DNA of 58,220 bases from Actinomyces succiniciruminis (lineage in GTDB: Bacteria > Actinomycetota > Actinomycetes > Actinomycetales > Actinomycetaceae): assembly GCF_900002405.1 (NCBI RefSeq), contig NZ_LK995526.1, positions 1 to 58,220 of the forward strand. Direction: 5' to 3'. Below, one piece after another: positions 40,911 through 51,137 of the stretch (position 1 is its first letter; every line of letters begins with the position of its first letter). A program made the position numbers and the translations under genes. A model generated the notes under the pieces. The model was given only the letters and a program-made list of their open reading frames with translations, searched no databases and was not told where the DNA came from.

Positions 40911-41234
40911 TTACCGCACGCGCGCGAGGATACGGGGAGCGCGTCGCGCATGAATCTCGGCGACCAGTTCGTCGTCCTCGCGGCGCAGCCACTCGCTCCA
41001 GTCGGTGACCTCCGGGAACCGCCGCAGCAGCGCTCGACGCTCGCGCTCGGTAAGCCCTCCCCAGACGCCGAAGCTCAACTCCGAGTCCAGGGCCTCCGCC
41101 AGGCACTCCATGCGTACCGGGCAGGTGAAGCACAGCGAACGGGCATCGCGCTGCTCCGCCCCCTTGCCGAACAGCCGGTCGGGCTGGACGCTTGCGCAGG
41201 CCGCACGGGCCGCCCAAGTCTGGTCGCTCGTCAT
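40911..41234 (-). CDS. whiB4: WhiB family iron-sulfur regulator (WhiB4-like by context)
   Basis: This 107-aa WhiB protein has C13, C35, C38 and C44 (C-x2-C-x5-C), which bind a 4Fe-4S cluster. The motif GVWGGLTERERR follows, then basic RRALLRR. WhiB proteins sense redox or nitric oxide and regulate transcription with the sigma factor. Neighbourhood (nth, crp, DUF4177 on one side, PonA2-like PBP divergent on the other) equals the whiB4 locus of M. tuberculosis, so WhiB4 is the likely orthologue; the number is inferred from context. The ATG at 41234 has GGAG about 8 nt upstream. Confidence 0.9.
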   Translation of the reverse strand: MTSDQTWAARAACASVQPDRLFGKGAEQRDARSLCFTCPVRMECLAEALDSELSFGVWGGLTERERRALLRRFPEVTDWSEWLRREDDELVAEIHARRAPRILARVR

Positions 41235-41473
41235 TTCTCACTCCCCTACCGCCGCGGTCGACTACAATGTCGGCCGGATCACACGTAGACGGTATGCCAA
41301 CCGATGGTCATTTGCCAAATTGGCATCTGCGCGGGGGCTCGCGCACCGGCCACGCACCCCGGCATTCCCCACCATGCAGGCGTCGGCCACACCACCACTA
41401 CGCACCGGCACCTCTAAGGCGTTTTCCAGCCGCCGTTCGCCGTGGCCCGGTGCACAAACACGCCATTTCGCCG

Positions 41474-41479
41474 TAGTGT
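41474..41479 (+). promoter_or_regulatory. Leaderless -10 of penicillin-binding protein gene
   Basis: TAGTGT followed by 7 nt and ATG 41487. Confidence 0.45.
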
Positions 41480-41486
41480 GGGCACC

Positions 41487-43682
41487 ATGTCGAAGTCTTC
41501 CTCCCACGGCAGGTCCTTGTCGTCCCCTGCCCAGGTCGTGGCGATGCTGCTGGTCTTCCTGCTGCTGTCCGGCGCAGGCGGAGTACTGGCGGCGGGCTTC
41601 GCCATGCCCGCCGTCGGCGTCGCCTCCGCAATCACCAACGCCTCCGCCCAGCTCTTCGACGAGCTGCCCGACGACTTCAACGTCCTCGAGCCCAGCCAGG
41701 TCTCGGTGATCAAGGCCTCCGACGGCAGTCAGATCGCCCAGTTCTACGCCGAGAACCGCATCGTCGTCTCCCTGGACGACATCTCCCCGAATATGCGCAA
41801 CGCCATCGTGGCGGTTGAGGACCAGCGCTTCTACCAGCACAAGGGCGTCGACCCGGCCGGCATTGTCCGCGCCGTAGTCTCGAACGCCAACGGCGGCTCA
41901 CAGGGCGCCTCCACACTCACCCAGCAGTACGTCCGCAACGTCCTGGTCGAGGCGGGGCTGCAGAACGACGACGACGCCGCCATCGCCGCCGCCAAGGCCC
42001 CGACCGCGGCCCGCAAGCTGCGAGAGATCAAGTACGCCCTCACCCTGGAGCAGAAGTACTCCAAGCAGCAGATCCTCGAGGGCTACCTCAACATCGCTTC
42101 CTTCGGTCCGTCCACCTACGGGGTCGAGGCCTCCGCGCAGCACTACTTCTCCCACTCGGCCAAGGACCTTTCGGTACCCGAGGCCGCGCTGCTGGCCGGC
42201 CTGACCAACGCCCCCGGCATGTACGACCCGGTCCAGTACCCGGACAAGGCCAAGAGCCGCATGGACTGGGTGTTGCAGAAGATGTACGAGGAGGAGTTCA
42301 TCACCGCCGACGAGTACCAGGCGGGCCTGGACACCCAGATCGCCGACATGCTCGACGTCACAGACTCCGTGGGAGGCTGTGGGGCCGCGGGCTCGGCCGC
42401 CTACTTCTGTGAGTACGTGGTGGGGGAGATCGAGAACTCGGACATTTTCGGCGACACCGAGGCAGAACGCCGCCAGCTACTGCTGCGCGGCGGCCTGGAG
42501 ATCACCACCACGCTGGACCCCGCCAAGCAGAAGAACGCCAACGACACGATCCAGGCCTACGTGCCCACCGGCGACCCGTCGAACGTCAAATCCGCCCTGG
42601 TGTCGATCGAGCCGGGCACCGGCCGGATCCTCGCCATGGCGCAGAACACCAACTACGGCGACGCCACCGGCTCCGACCCCACCGCCACCCAGATCTCCTA
42701 CTCGGCGGATTACCTGCACGGCGGCATGGAGTCGAACGGCTTCCAGCCGGGGTCGGCCTTCAAGACCTTCGCCTTGGCCCAGTGGTACCAGGAGGGCCGC
42801 TCCGGATACACGGTCACGAACACCACCCCGCGCACCTTCTACTCCTCCGACTGGACCATCTCCTGCGACCCTGATCTTCACCCGGAGGCATGGGCACCCA
42901 AGAATGCCGACGCCAGCGAGAACGGCCGACACACGGTAATTGAGGACACCGCCATGTCGATCAACGTCGGCTACGCGGAGATGCTGGCGCAGATGGACGT
43001 GTGCTCCGTGACCCAGTTGGCGGCCGACATGGGCGTGACCAAGGCCAACGGGGATCCGGTCGACCCCTACCCGTCCGTGGTACTCGGCGGCACCGAGACC
43101 ACCCCGGTGTCCATGGCCAACGCCTATGCGACCTTCGCCGCCCACGGCGTGTACTGCACCCCCGTCGCCATTGACTCGATCATCGACGCCGACGGCAATG
43201 AGATGAGCACTCCGTCGGCCAGTTGCAGCCAGGTCATGAGCGCCACCGCGGCGGACCAGGTGACGCTCACGCTCCAGTCGGTGCTGACCAGTAAGGGCAC
43301 CGGCCCTGGGGCCGCCCTGAGCGGGCGCCCGGCGGCCGGAAAGACCGGCACTACCGACTTGATGGACAACGCCTGGTTCATCGGCTATACCCCGCAGCTG
43401 GCCACCGCTATCTGGGTCGGTCACTCCGACGGCTACTACGCGATGAACCGGCAGTACATCGGCGGACGCTACTACGCCACCATGTACGGCGCCGACCTGC
43501 CCGCACCCATGTTCAAGACCTACATGGACGCCGCCCTGGCCGGCGAACCGGTGGAAGCCTTCAACCAGGTGAGCCTGGGCGCGGGGGCACCGACGACCAG
43601 CAACTCGGACGACGGCGACCAGGAGCAGCAGTCCTCGGCCGAGGCCCAGGACGACGGCGACGACTCCGACGACGAGGACTGA
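41487..43682 (+). CDS. Class A penicillin-binding protein (PonA2-like)
   Basis: This 731-aa bifunctional cell-wall synthase has an N-terminal helix (about 15-45) and a glycosyltransferase domain with EDQRFYQHKGVD (E111 catalytic) polymerising lipid II. A transpeptidase domain carries S423 in SAFK, S491 in SIN and K619 in KTG, which cross-links peptides. An acidic, Gln/Ser-rich tail follows, and no PASTA domain is present, unlike mycobacterial PonA2. Two Cys-rich loops are seen (about 300 and 480-515). The ATG at 41487 is preferred over a frame starting at 41442 because of the leaderless -10. It is followed one base later by a metallophosphoesterase gene, an order conserved in Actinobacteria. 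Confidence 0.93.
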   Translation: MSKSSSHGRSLSSPAQVVAMLLVFLLLSGAGGVLAAGFAMPAVGVASAITNASAQLFDELPDDFNVLEPSQVSVIKASDGSQIAQFYAENRIVVSLDDISPNMRNAIVAVEDQRFYQHKGVDPAGIVRAVVSNANGGSQGASTLTQQYVRNVLVEAGLQNDDDAAIAAAKAPTAARKLREIKYALTLEQKYSKQQILEGYLNIASFGPSTYGVEASAQHYFSHSAKDLSVPEAALLAGLTNAPGMYDPVQYPDKAKSRMDWVLQKMYEEEFITADEYQAGLDTQIADMLDVTDSVGGCGAAGSAAYFCEYVVGEIENSDIFGDTEAERRQLLLRGGLEITTTLDPAKQKNANDTIQAYVPTGDPSNVKSALVSIEPGTGRILAMAQNTNYGDATGSDPTATQISYSADYLHGGMESNGFQPGSAFKTFALAQWYQEGRSGYTVTNTTPRTFYSSDWTISCDPDLHPEAWAPKNADASENGRHTVIEDTAMSINVGYAEMLAQMDVCSVTQLAADMGVTKANGDPVDPYPSVVLGGTETTPVSMANAYATFAAHGVYCTPVAIDSIIDADGNEMSTPSASCSQVMSATAADQVTLTLQSVLTSKGTGPGAALSGRPAAGKTGTTDLMDNAWFIGYTPQLATAIWVGHSDGYYAMNRQYIGGRYYATMYGADLPAPMFKTYMDAALAGEPVEAFNQVSLGAGAPTTSNSDDGDQEQQSSAEAQDDGDDSDDED

Positions 43683-43683
43683 T

Positions 43684-44649
43684 ATGCCCACGGCTCGTAA
43701 CGCCGTACTCGGCGGCCTGGCCGCCGGCGCCGGCTTACTCGGTTATGCCCTGATCGAGGCTCGCCTGCCGGTGCTGCGCCGGGTGGACGTGCCCCTGCTG
43801 GCGGCCGGCCAGCGTCCGCTGACGATCCTGCACCTGTCGGACTTGCACCTGACCGATCACACCGAGGCACGTGTGGCCTGGGTGCGCGGCCTGGCGGAAG
43901 CCCGCCCCGACGTCGTCGTCAACACCGGCGACAACCTGTCCTTCGCCAGCGGCCTGGAGCCGCTCAGCCGGGCCCTGGAGCCCTTCGCGCACCTGCCGGG
44001 CGCCTTCGTCTTGGGCGACCACGACTACCGCACCACGGTGTTCAAGCTGCCCACTCGCTATCTGCGCCGCGATCCGCGCTCGGGCGATGACCCTGAGCAG
44101 GAGGCCGCCGTCGAGCCGCTCCCCTGGCGGGAGGTTCGCGACCTGCAGACAGGCGTCGGCTGGGTCGACCTGAGCAATGCCCGCGGCGCTCTCGACGTCG
44201 GCGGCCGCCGCATCGAGCTGGTCGGGGTGGATGATCCGCATGTGGATCGGGACGCCTTCCCACCACCCGCCCTGGTGGTCCCGGGCGCCGACGACGGTGA
44301 GCCGGTCCTCGACCGCAGTGGCAGACCACTGCGGTTGGGACTGACGCACGCCCCCTACCGACGGGTTCTGGACGCCATGGTGGCAGACGGCGTGGAACTG
44401 GCCTTCGCCGGACACACCCACGGCGGGCAGTTGTGCCTGCCCGGCTACGGGGCGCTGGTGACCAACTGCGACCTGGACCGCCGCCGCGCCTCGGGCCTGT
44501 CCCACTGGCCGGACGCCCGCCCCGGGGACCGGGAGGCCGACGCCATGTTTCTGCATGTGTCCGCCGGCCTGGGCACCAGCCCATACACACCGGTGCGCGT
44601 GGCCTGTCGCCCGGAGGCAACGCTGCTGACGCTGCGCCCCGCCGGCTAG
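43684..44649 (+). CDS. Metallophosphoesterase
   Basis: This 321-aa calcineurin-like phosphoesterase has an N-terminal hydrophobic stretch. The metal-binding motifs LSDLHL, NTGDNL, LGDHDY and AGHTHGGQ then follow in order, and the usual GNH(E/D) is GDHDY here. The substrate is unknown; homologues follow ponA2 in mycobacteria (Rv3683). It starts 1 bp after the PBP stop, so the two are cotranscribed and may serve the envelope. Confidence 0.9.
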   Translation: MPTARNAVLGGLAAGAGLLGYALIEARLPVLRRVDVPLLAAGQRPLTILHLSDLHLTDHTEARVAWVRGLAEARPDVVVNTGDNLSFASGLEPLSRALEPFAHLPGAFVLGDHDYRTTVFKLPTRYLRRDPRSGDDPEQEAAVEPLPWREVRDLQTGVGWVDLSNARGALDVGGRRIELVGVDDPHVDRDAFPPPALVVPGADDGEPVLDRSGRPLRLGLTHAPYRRVLDAMVADGVELAFAGHTHGGQLCLPGYGALVTNCDLDRRRASGLSHWPDARPGDREADAMFLHVSAGLGTSPYTPVRVACRPEATLLTLRPAG

Positions 44650-44761
44650 GGCCCCGGCGCCTTCAAAGGACAGTCGCGGAACCTGTGATCCTGCCCTCCC
44701 GTAGCGCGACAGGTGACCGACCCCTCAGAGACACGATTTCCCCCACCGGCGCGACGGCGGC

Positions 44762-44767
44762 TATAGT
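44762..44767 (+). promoter_or_regulatory. -10 of tRNA-Pro
   Basis: TATAGT lies 11 nt before the tRNA 5' end. No clear -35 is visible. Confidence 0.45.
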
Positions 44768-44778
44768 CGTGCCGCACA

Positions 44779-44852
<74 letters not shown>

Positions 44853-44858
44853 CGATAA

Positions 44859-45006
44859 GAAGATCCATGAGCTTGCTCATGAGATCTTCGCAGAGGAGGG
44901 AGTAAGAGGCCGTCAGGCCGAATACCCCGACGACGAGGACGCCCGCGAGCTTGCTCGTGAGGCGTCCGAGGAGGAAGGGGTAACAAGGCCGCCAGGCCGA
45001 ATACCC
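44859..45006 (+). repeat. Two tandem 78-bp repeats with hairpins downstream of tRNA-Pro
   Basis: Two units, offset by exactly 78 bp, each carry a hairpin around GAGCTTGCTC (44869 and 44947), GAGGAGG, and a stem GGGGTA/TACCCC with inner GGCC/GGCC. The outer arms covary between units (AAGATC-CATG versus GACGCC-CGCG), indicating selection for pairing. In one frame the units would read as 26-residue acidic repeats, but no start codon outside the tRNA exists. Confidence 0.7.
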
Positions 45007-45136
45007 CTACAAACGGTCGTTGCCCAGGCGGGCGGCGGCCGTTCGTCGTTCGCAGCAGCGAGCGAGGGGTTGACACGCCTTGGATACTTGAGGGGAAGGC
45101 GCGCCGCGCGAATCCCGCACAAAGGAGGGATGTACT

Positions 45137-45355
45137 GTGAGCACTGCAGTTGCGCCGCCTCGCGGCGTGGTAAAACACTTTACACGCCCGGAGCTAGAGG
45201 CCCGCAAACGAGACATCGTCAATGAATTAGAGCGCCGTTTCGGCAGCCTGGACGCGGCGCTTGCCCAGGAGTACACCGGAGACTACCCCTCGGAAGACCT
45301 GCGGCTATTCGGTGCCTACCATGACGTGTTGTTCTTACTAGAGCATGACCGATAG
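45137..45355 (+). CDS. Small protein of unknown function (cassette partner)
   Basis: This 72-aa protein is charged and probably helical (RPELEARKRDIVNELERRF, then DYPSEDLRLFGAYHDVLFLLEHDR). I do not recognise it. The GTG at 45137 has AAAGGAGG 8 nt upstream, a strong site. It overlaps the next gene by 11 bp, so the pair is translationally coupled. Base composition is lower in GC than the surrounding chromosome. A small charged protein overlapped by a larger one is typical of toxin-antitoxin pairs, but no family is identified. Confidence 0.7.
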   Translation: MSTAVAPPRGVVKHFTRPELEARKRDIVNELERRFGSLDAALAQEYTGDYPSEDLRLFGAYHDVLFLLEHDR

Positions 45356-46079
45356 CGTCGACGAGCAGACCTTACGGTTTGCCAACGGCCTGACTCACAC
45401 GGTACGGGCGGTGACCGTGGAAGCTCCCGAGTTTCAGGTCAACGTTGCTGGCGATGATCCGTGGTTCGCCACCGTCCGCCCTGAAGACGAGGCCGCAATC
45501 AACCTGACCATAGGTGGTAGATGCCTGCTTGACCTCACGGTCTCTTTCCAATGCACGTTGTCTCAGAAGCATCCGTACATGCTCATCGAGCGGTCACAGT
45601 TCGGCTTGCGCCCACACGGTGGCGGGGAATGGCTTGTCCGCCTTGACTACGAGCATCACCCGGCAGGGAACCTTCCTTGTTCCCACCTTCACGTACACGC
45701 CCACAGGGATGCCTGGACGTTCCTGATGACTCGGGATGGGAAGGGCAGCCAACGACGCGCTGTCCGCCGCCGCGGTGCCGCTGACAAAACACCGCACGTC
45801 TCTGACGTCCACTTTCCCGCTGGCGGTCCGCGGCTGCGGCCTACGCTGGAAGACTTCCTGATAATGACGATTCAGGACCTCGGTGTGGATCACACGCCCA
45901 ATGCGATGGAAGCCCTGACGCAGGCTCGCGCTGACTGGCGACTGGAACAAACCAAGTCCATCGTTGCATCGTCGCAAGATACCGCCGCAGATGTTCTCCG
46001 TGGCCTTGGGTGGAGTGTCACCCCACCGGATGGATACGAGCCCAAGCCGGCCTTGCCTGACTGGCTTTATCGTTACTGA
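45345..46079 (+). CDS. Unknown protein with His-rich motif (cassette partner)
   Basis: This 244-aa protein is unrecognised. It has an N-terminal beta-rich region (about 1-100), then HLHVHAHRDAW (about residue 117), a basic loop (KGSQRRAVRRRGAADK) and HVSDVHFPAGGPRLRPTLEDFL. The C-terminus contains a helical stretch, LGVDHTPNAMEAL. The cluster of His residues suggests metal or nucleotide binding, or an active site. Codon usage is less GC-rich than neighbours. With the preceding 72-aa gene it forms a cassette just downstream of tRNA-Pro, a common landing site for accessory DNA. 267 bp of gene-free DNA follows. Confidence 0.72.
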   Translation: MTDSVDEQTLRFANGLTHTVRAVTVEAPEFQVNVAGDDPWFATVRPEDEAAINLTIGGRCLLDLTVSFQCTLSQKHPYMLIERSQFGLRPHGGGEWLVRLDYEHHPAGNLPCSHLHVHAHRDAWTFLMTRDGKGSQRRAVRRRGAADKTPHVSDVHFPAGGPRLRPTLEDFLIMTIQDLGVDHTPNAMEALTQARADWRLEQTKSIVASSQDTAADVLRGLGWSVTPPDGYEPKPALPDWLYRY

Positions 46080-46346
46080 TCTAACTCAGCTGAGGTACTG
46101 CGGTCCCCGATTCCTATGCTCTACGAGACCCATCCACCATCGCCGGAAGGGCGAGGGCTTCTCGACGTCCGCGGCGGGCGGACACGCGCCGGGAGCCGAG
46201 CCGCGTGTACTACCCTGGTCGCGACGTCGGGCCGCGACGGGCCCCGGGCTCCAACATAAGCCGCCACGAGCGGCCATCGCGCCGACTGGCGCTCTCCGGC
46301 CCGACGTCCCTTAGACGGCACCGATACCGTGCAGAGCAGGACGCCG

Positions 46347-47366
46347 TCAGCGGCCCTCGGAAAGCACCGGGCGCTGCTTCTCAATGGCCACGGCGCGGAT
46401 CTTGCCGCGCGGACGGCGCGCCATGTGCACCACCATGATCTCCCCGGTCTTCAGCCACGGGTCCCGGTCCGGAACCGAGCGCAGCAGCTTGCCGGGTGCA
46501 TAGTCCGAGATCGCCTCCATGACGGTCGGCAGCACCGGGCGGTGCGTGCACACGGCCACCGGCACGTCGCGCCGACGCAACACCTTGGAAACCACCTTGC
46601 GGGCGGCCTTCGGCTTGGCGGCGTGCGCCGCCTCCGTCAGCGCCGGCTCGGTCACCAGCTCCAGGCCGGCCGCCTGCGTGTACGGGGCAACGGTGTCGAA
46701 GCAGCGCCGCCACGGGCTGGTGATCACCTGGGCGACGCCGTAGGCGGCCAGCACCGGCACCAGCGCCCGGGCGCGCACCTCCCCCTGGTCCTTGGTCAGC
46801 GGACGGGTCGCCTCGTCGGTCTCCGCGTCCCGCTCCTTGGGCCGGTTCCACACCGAGCGCTTGACCGCGCGTGCGTGGCGCACCAGTACGAAGGTCCAGG
46901 TGTCGAGCTTGCCGTCCTCCCACAGGTCCACCAAGGAGCCGAGCAGATCCCGGTCAGCCGGGTGAGTGAGCAACGTGCGGGCCTTCTTCGAGCGCACCCA
47001 CTCGACGTCGTCGATCTCCGCCGCATCGGCCGGGCTCACCGGTGTGCGGGCGCGCAGGGCCGGAGAGTCGTCGGGGAGCTCGCGACCGGCCCAGTAGCGG
47101 ACCTCCTTGCGGGCGCCGTCGGGCAGCTTGTAGCGCACCGTGTCCAGCGGCTGCCCGAGGGCGATCTGGATACCGGTCTCCTCGGCCACCTCGCGCACCG
47201 CGCAGGTGCGCACCGACTCCCCCGACTCCACCTTGCCCTTGGGGAAGGACCAGTCGTCGTAGCGGGGGCGGTGCACCAGAAGAATCTCCAGGTGTCCGTT
47301 CGTCTCACGCCACACCAGGGCACCCGCCGCCCGGATCACCGCTTCTGTTTTGGACTTATCTGCCAT
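46347..47366 (-). CDS. mutT1: Nudix hydrolase-histidine phosphatase fusion (MutT1-like)
   Basis: This 339-aa protein has a Nudix domain with the box GKVESGESVRTCAVREVAEE (about 45-64), followed by a histidine phosphatase-like domain beginning LVRHARA (about residue 165). In M. tuberculosis MutT1 (Rv2985) the pair hydrolyses 8-oxo-dGTP and diadenosine polyphosphates. The gene lies 18 bp downstream of ppk on the same strand, the same neighbours as Rv2984-Rv2985. The ATG at 47366 is the only start near the domain. It links nucleotide sanitation to polyphosphate metabolism. Confidence 0.92.
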   Translation of the reverse strand: MADKSKTEAVIRAAGALVWRETNGHLEILLVHRPRYDDWSFPKGKVESGESVRTCAVREVAEETGIQIALGQPLDTVRYKLPDGARKEVRYWAGRELPDDSPALRARTPVSPADAAEIDDVEWVRSKKARTLLTHPADRDLLGSLVDLWEDGKLDTWTFVLVRHARAVKRSVWNRPKERDAETDEATRPLTKDQGEVRARALVPVLAAYGVAQVITSPWRRCFDTVAPYTQAAGLELVTEPALTEAAHAAKPKAARKVVSKVLRRRDVPVAVCTHRPVLPTVMEAISDYAPGKLLRSVPDRDPWLKTGEIMVVHMARRPRGKIRAVAIEKQRPVLSEGR

Positions 47367-47384
47367 TTCCGGTGATTCCCGCTG

Positions 47385-50009
47385 TCAGTGCCCGCTCCGC
47401 AGACGCGAGCGCGCCCGGGTCATGAGCGTGGTCTGGATATCCTCCAGCCGATTGCCCTCGGCGTCGTGGGTGTGCCGGGTCCAGCTGCCATCGGGCTCCA
47501 GCCACCAGGAGGAGACCGCGTCGGAGGCGGCGTGGGTGACCAGCCACTCGAGCTGGGCGATCATCACCGGGTCGGTGATGCGCACCAACGCCTCCACGCG
47601 GCGGTCGAGATTGCGGTGCATCAGGTCCGCCGAGCCGATGAACAGGTCGGTCTCGCCGTCGTTGCAGAAGGCGTAAATGCGGGAGTGCTCCAGGTAGCGG
47701 CCCAGGATCGAGCGGACCCGGATGTTGTCGCTGAGCCCGGGCACGCCGGCACGCAAGCCGCAGATGCCGCGCACCACGATGTCGACGTCGACGCCGGCCC
47801 GGCTGGCCCGGTACAGGGCGTCGATGCAGGCCTCGTCGATGATCGAGTTGACCTTGATGCGGATCCAGGCGGGCTTACCGGCCCGCTTGTTGGCGATCTC
47901 GCGTTCGATACGTTCGATGAGCCCGTCGCGCACGGTACGGGGCGCCACCAGCAGGCGGCGGAAGCGGGCGCGCGGAGCGTAGCCGGACAGCTGGTTGAAC
48001 AGGGTGGTCAGGTCCTGGGCGACGTCGCGGTCGCAAGTGAGCAGGCCCAGGTCCTCGTATCCGCGGGCGGTCTTCGGGTGGTAGTTCCCGGTGCCGACGT
48101 GGCAGTAGCGGCGCAGACCATCGGACTCCTGGCGCACCACCAGCAGCAGCTTGCAATGGGTCTTGAGCCCGACCATGCCGTAGACGACGTGCACGCCGGC
48201 GCGCTCCAGCTTGCGGGCCCAGGAGATGTTGTTCTCCTCATCGAACCGGGCCTTGATCTCCACGATCGCCACCACCTGCTTGCCGGCCTCGGCGGCCTCA
48301 ATCAGGGCGTCGACGATCGGGGAGTCGCCGCTGGTGCGGTACAGGGTCTGCTTGATGGCCAGCACCTTGGGGTCGGCCGCCGCCTGCGAGACGAACTCCT
48401 GCACGGAGGTGGAGAAGGAGTCATAGGGGTGGTGCAGCAGCACGTCGTGCTCGCGCATGGCCGCGAAGATGTCCCCCGGAGTGCTGGACTCCTGGGGGGC
48501 CAGGCCGGCGGCGGTCACCGGCACGAACCGCGGGTACTTCAGCTCGGGGAGGTCCAGGTCGTGCAGCTGGTTGAGGCTGGTCAGGTCCAGCGGCGCCGGC
48601 AGCTCGAAGACGTCGTCGTCGTGCAGGTTCAGGGCGCGCACCAGGTAGCGGCGCACGAAGGGGCTGATGGTGTCCTCCACCTCAAGGCGCACACTGGCGC
48701 CGAAGCGACGGCGCTCCAGCTCCTTCTCCATGGCGGTCAGGAGGTTCTCGGCGTCGTCCTCCTCCACCTCGAGGTTCTCGTTGCGGGTCACCCGGAACAG
48801 GTGGTGCTCGAGGATGTCCATCCCCGGGAACAGGTGGTCCAGGTGCCGGGCGATGACGATCTCAATCGGGATGAAGGCGGTGCCGGCCTGCTTGTTCTTG
48901 GGGTCTAGCTCCCGCCCGGGCACGGTGATCAGGCGCGGCAGCGACTGCGGCACCTTGACGCGGGCGAAGTGCTCCTTGCCGGAGCGGGGGTTGCGCAGCA
49001 ACACCGCCAGGTTCAGTGACAGGCCGGAGATATAGGGGAAGGGGTGAGAGGGGTCCACGGCCAGCGGAGTGAGCACGGGGAAGATCTGGTGACGGAAGTA
49101 GCGAGTGATCTTCTCGGCCTGCTCGGGCTCAAGCTGTTCCCAGTCGAGGATCTCAATGTTGTGCTCGGCGAGCTTGGGACGGATGTCATCCTGGAACAGG
49201 GCCGCCTGCCTGGCCATGAGCTCCTTGGTCCGCTCGGTGATGGCGGCAACGACCTGGTGGGCATCCAGGCCGGAGGCACGCACGGGTGTGATGCCGGCCT
49301 TGATGCGGCGCATCAACCCGGCCACACGCACCATGTAGAACTCGTCCAGGTTGGAGGAGAAGATCGCGGTGAACCAGGCGCGCTCCAGCAGCTGCAGGTC
49401 TTGGTCCTCAGCCTGCTCCAGGACCCGCTGGTTGAAGTCCAGCCAGGTGAGTTCACGGTCGGTGAAGCGGTCGGTGAAGGAGTCCAGCGGCGGCAGGTCG
49501 GCTTCAGGGTCGTCGACGACGGCGTCACCGGAGTCATCCGGTCCGACCGCGGCATCCACGGCGGTGTGTGCGGTGGTGGGCTCGGCCTCGGGCCGCGGCG
49601 TGGGATCCGCGGCGTCGAAGAAGCCGGTCTGCTCGTTGGCGTCGGGGGGCGAGACCGGGGTGCTCTTGGGGTCTTCGCAGTCCGCGCCCGCGTTACCGGG
49701 GGCATCCTCGTCGAAGTCCTCGTCCTCGTACTGGGGGCCGGCGTCATCGTCGACGAAGTCGCGAGGATCGGCCGCCTCAATGACGTGATCCTCAATGATG
49801 TCCAGGTCGTCCTGGGGCAATGCCTCGGCGTCGCCCGCATCCGCAGACGGCGCCGAGGCCGCGGCGAGCGTATCGGCCTCCTCGGGACTGACCGGAGAGG
49901 AACCCGGGTCGGCGGCATGCCGGGCCTGCGCACGCGCCCAGCCGCCCAGGAAGGAGGCCAGCGGCGCGGAGTTCGTGGAGGGGGTCGCTTCGGGGTCGGG
50001 CGTCGTCAT
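47385..50009 (-). CDS. ppk: Polyphosphate kinase with long acidic N-terminal extension
   Basis: This 874-aa enzyme makes polyphosphate from ATP at the membrane or cytosol. Residues about 185-870 are the four-domain kinase, with [20 protein letters not shown] (autophosphorylated His region), VGTGNYHP and [13 protein letters not shown]. The first about 180 residues are an extra, highly acidic and disordered region (for example [15 protein letters not shown]), not needed in typical kinases of about 700 aa. The start at 50009 is an ATG with no strong ribosome site; the extension reads as real coding sequence with GC-rich third positions. mutT1 follows 18 bp later. Confidence 0.93.
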   Translation of the reverse strand: MTTPDPEATPSTNSAPLASFLGGWARAQARHAADPGSSPVSPEEADTLAAASAPSADAGDAEALPQDDLDIIEDHVIEAADPRDFVDDDAGPQYEDEDFDEDAPGNAGADCEDPKSTPVSPPDANEQTGFFDAADPTPRPEAEPTTAHTAVDAAVGPDDSGDAVVDDPEADLPPLDSFTDRFTDRELTWLDFNQRVLEQAEDQDLQLLERAWFTAIFSSNLDEFYMVRVAGLMRRIKAGITPVRASGLDAHQVVAAITERTKELMARQAALFQDDIRPKLAEHNIEILDWEQLEPEQAEKITRYFRHQIFPVLTPLAVDPSHPFPYISGLSLNLAVLLRNPRSGKEHFARVKVPQSLPRLITVPGRELDPKNKQAGTAFIPIEIVIARHLDHLFPGMDILEHHLFRVTRNENLEVEEDDAENLLTAMEKELERRRFGASVRLEVEDTISPFVRRYLVRALNLHDDDVFELPAPLDLTSLNQLHDLDLPELKYPRFVPVTAAGLAPQESSTPGDIFAAMREHDVLLHHPYDSFSTSVQEFVSQAAADPKVLAIKQTLYRTSGDSPIVDALIEAAEAGKQVVAIVEIKARFDEENNISWARKLERAGVHVVYGMVGLKTHCKLLLVVRQESDGLRRYCHVGTGNYHPKTARGYEDLGLLTCDRDVAQDLTTLFNQLSGYAPRARFRRLLVAPRTVRDGLIERIEREIANKRAGKPAWIRIKVNSIIDEACIDALYRASRAGVDVDIVVRGICGLRAGVPGLSDNIRVRSILGRYLEHSRIYAFCNDGETDLFIGSADLMHRNLDRRVEALVRITDPVMIAQLEWLVTHAASDAVSSWWLEPDGSWTRHTHDAEGNRLEDIQTTLMTRARSRLRSGH

Positions 50010-50155
50010 GGGGAAATCGTCCCACGTCTAGGCCGGTAGCGGGCCGTGAACCGCGCCGATGAACCCCGTGCGGAACGCGCCGACGCCCGGTGCCGGGATC
50101 TGCGGCAGGCGGCTGCACGAGAAGCTCGGGCCGGCCCGCACAATGTCGGGCAATC

Positions 50156-50845
50156 TCAGTCCAGCAGACCGACGTCGGCACGGCGGGCCGCCTCGGCCAG
50201 TTCGTCCGCGGTGGCCAGCAGCGCGGAATCGCGGCGGGTGACGCGGTGTGCCAGCTCGTCGGCGTCGTCGTCGATCCAGACCGGGCTAGAGCCGGTGGCC
50301 AGGGCCCGCAGGAAGCCGGACGTGGTGGTCAGGATGGGTACGAGCGCGGGCACGGAACCCGCAAGGCCGCCCGCGAGGACGTCGTCCAGGGCAGCACGTA
50401 CATCCTCCGGGGCGGGGGCCGGGCGGGCATCGACCAGGGCCGCGTCGAGGCGGACGCGCGCGGCGGCGGCCGCGGCTTCGCTGGTAATGGTGGTCAGGTC
50501 CACGACGGTGGCGTAGCGCCGCTCAACCAGCTCCGGGTCGCGGCGGATCCACTCGCGCACGAGGAATAGCCGCCAGAGCGTGCCCGGGAGGGTGGTTGCC
50601 GGGGAGTCCGCCCACAGCTCGGCTACGGCGTCGACTCCGTGGCCGGCGACGGCGGCTACCACGCCGGCGCGGGTGATCAGCTCGACGGGGGCGTCGGTCT
50701 CGGGTGCGTCCTCGGGGAAGCCGCCGATCAGGGCCTGGGCGGCGCGGTGGGCGAGTTCGGAGGCGACGGCGGGGTCGTCGCTGCCCTCGATGTTCTCGGC
50801 CGCTTCGGGGTCGAGTCGGGCGGGGCGATGGAACTGGCGAGCCAT
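50156..50845 (-). CDS. Hypothetical actinobacterial protein
   Basis: This 229-aa helical protein has no recognisable domain. It contains a Trp/Arg-rich segment (LWRLFLVREWIRRDPELVERRY) and alternating Ala-rich helices, and ends DELAEAARRADVGLLD. The ATG at 50845 has AAGGAG 5 nt upstream, a good site; a longer frame to 51061 is a shadow. It sits 146 bp upstream of ppk in the direction of transcription. Confidence 0.75.
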   Translation of the reverse strand: MARQFHRPARLDPEAAENIEGSDDPAVASELAHRAAQALIGGFPEDAPETDAPVELITRAGVVAAVAGHGVDAVAELWADSPATTLPGTLWRLFLVREWIRRDPELVERRYATVVDLTTITSEAAAAAARVRLDAALVDARPAPAPEDVRAALDDVLAGGLAGSVPALVPILTTTSGFLRALATGSSPVWIDDDADELAHRVTRRDSALLATADELAEAARRADVGLLD

Positions 50846-51137
50846 AGGAACTCCTTGTGATCCGCGGGTGTTTGCCGGGTTGGCCGTTTCGGCGGCGCGT
50901 CGACGGCGAGTGACCCGGTTCGCGTTGCTGGTGGCATTGTCCCGCATGGGTGAGCGGAAGCGTGAGTGGCACTCGGCGCGCGTGGTGAACAACGCACGCA
51001 CGGGCAGCCCGCATGCCTGCCGCAGGCGCTTCCTGGAACCGATCGCGCACGCATGGCCCACCGGCAGGGGGTGGCTGCGGAATCGGCTATGCTGACGGCG
51101 CCGACCGCGTCAGGGTTCTACTCCCGGCCGGGGGCAC

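Noticed and set aside
45137-46079. Firm call of a toxin-antitoxin system
   Set aside because: Architecture is suggestive, but neither protein shows a known toxin or antitoxin motif.
47388-48908. Plus-strand open frame of 506 aa
   Set aside because: Antisense shadow of ppk.
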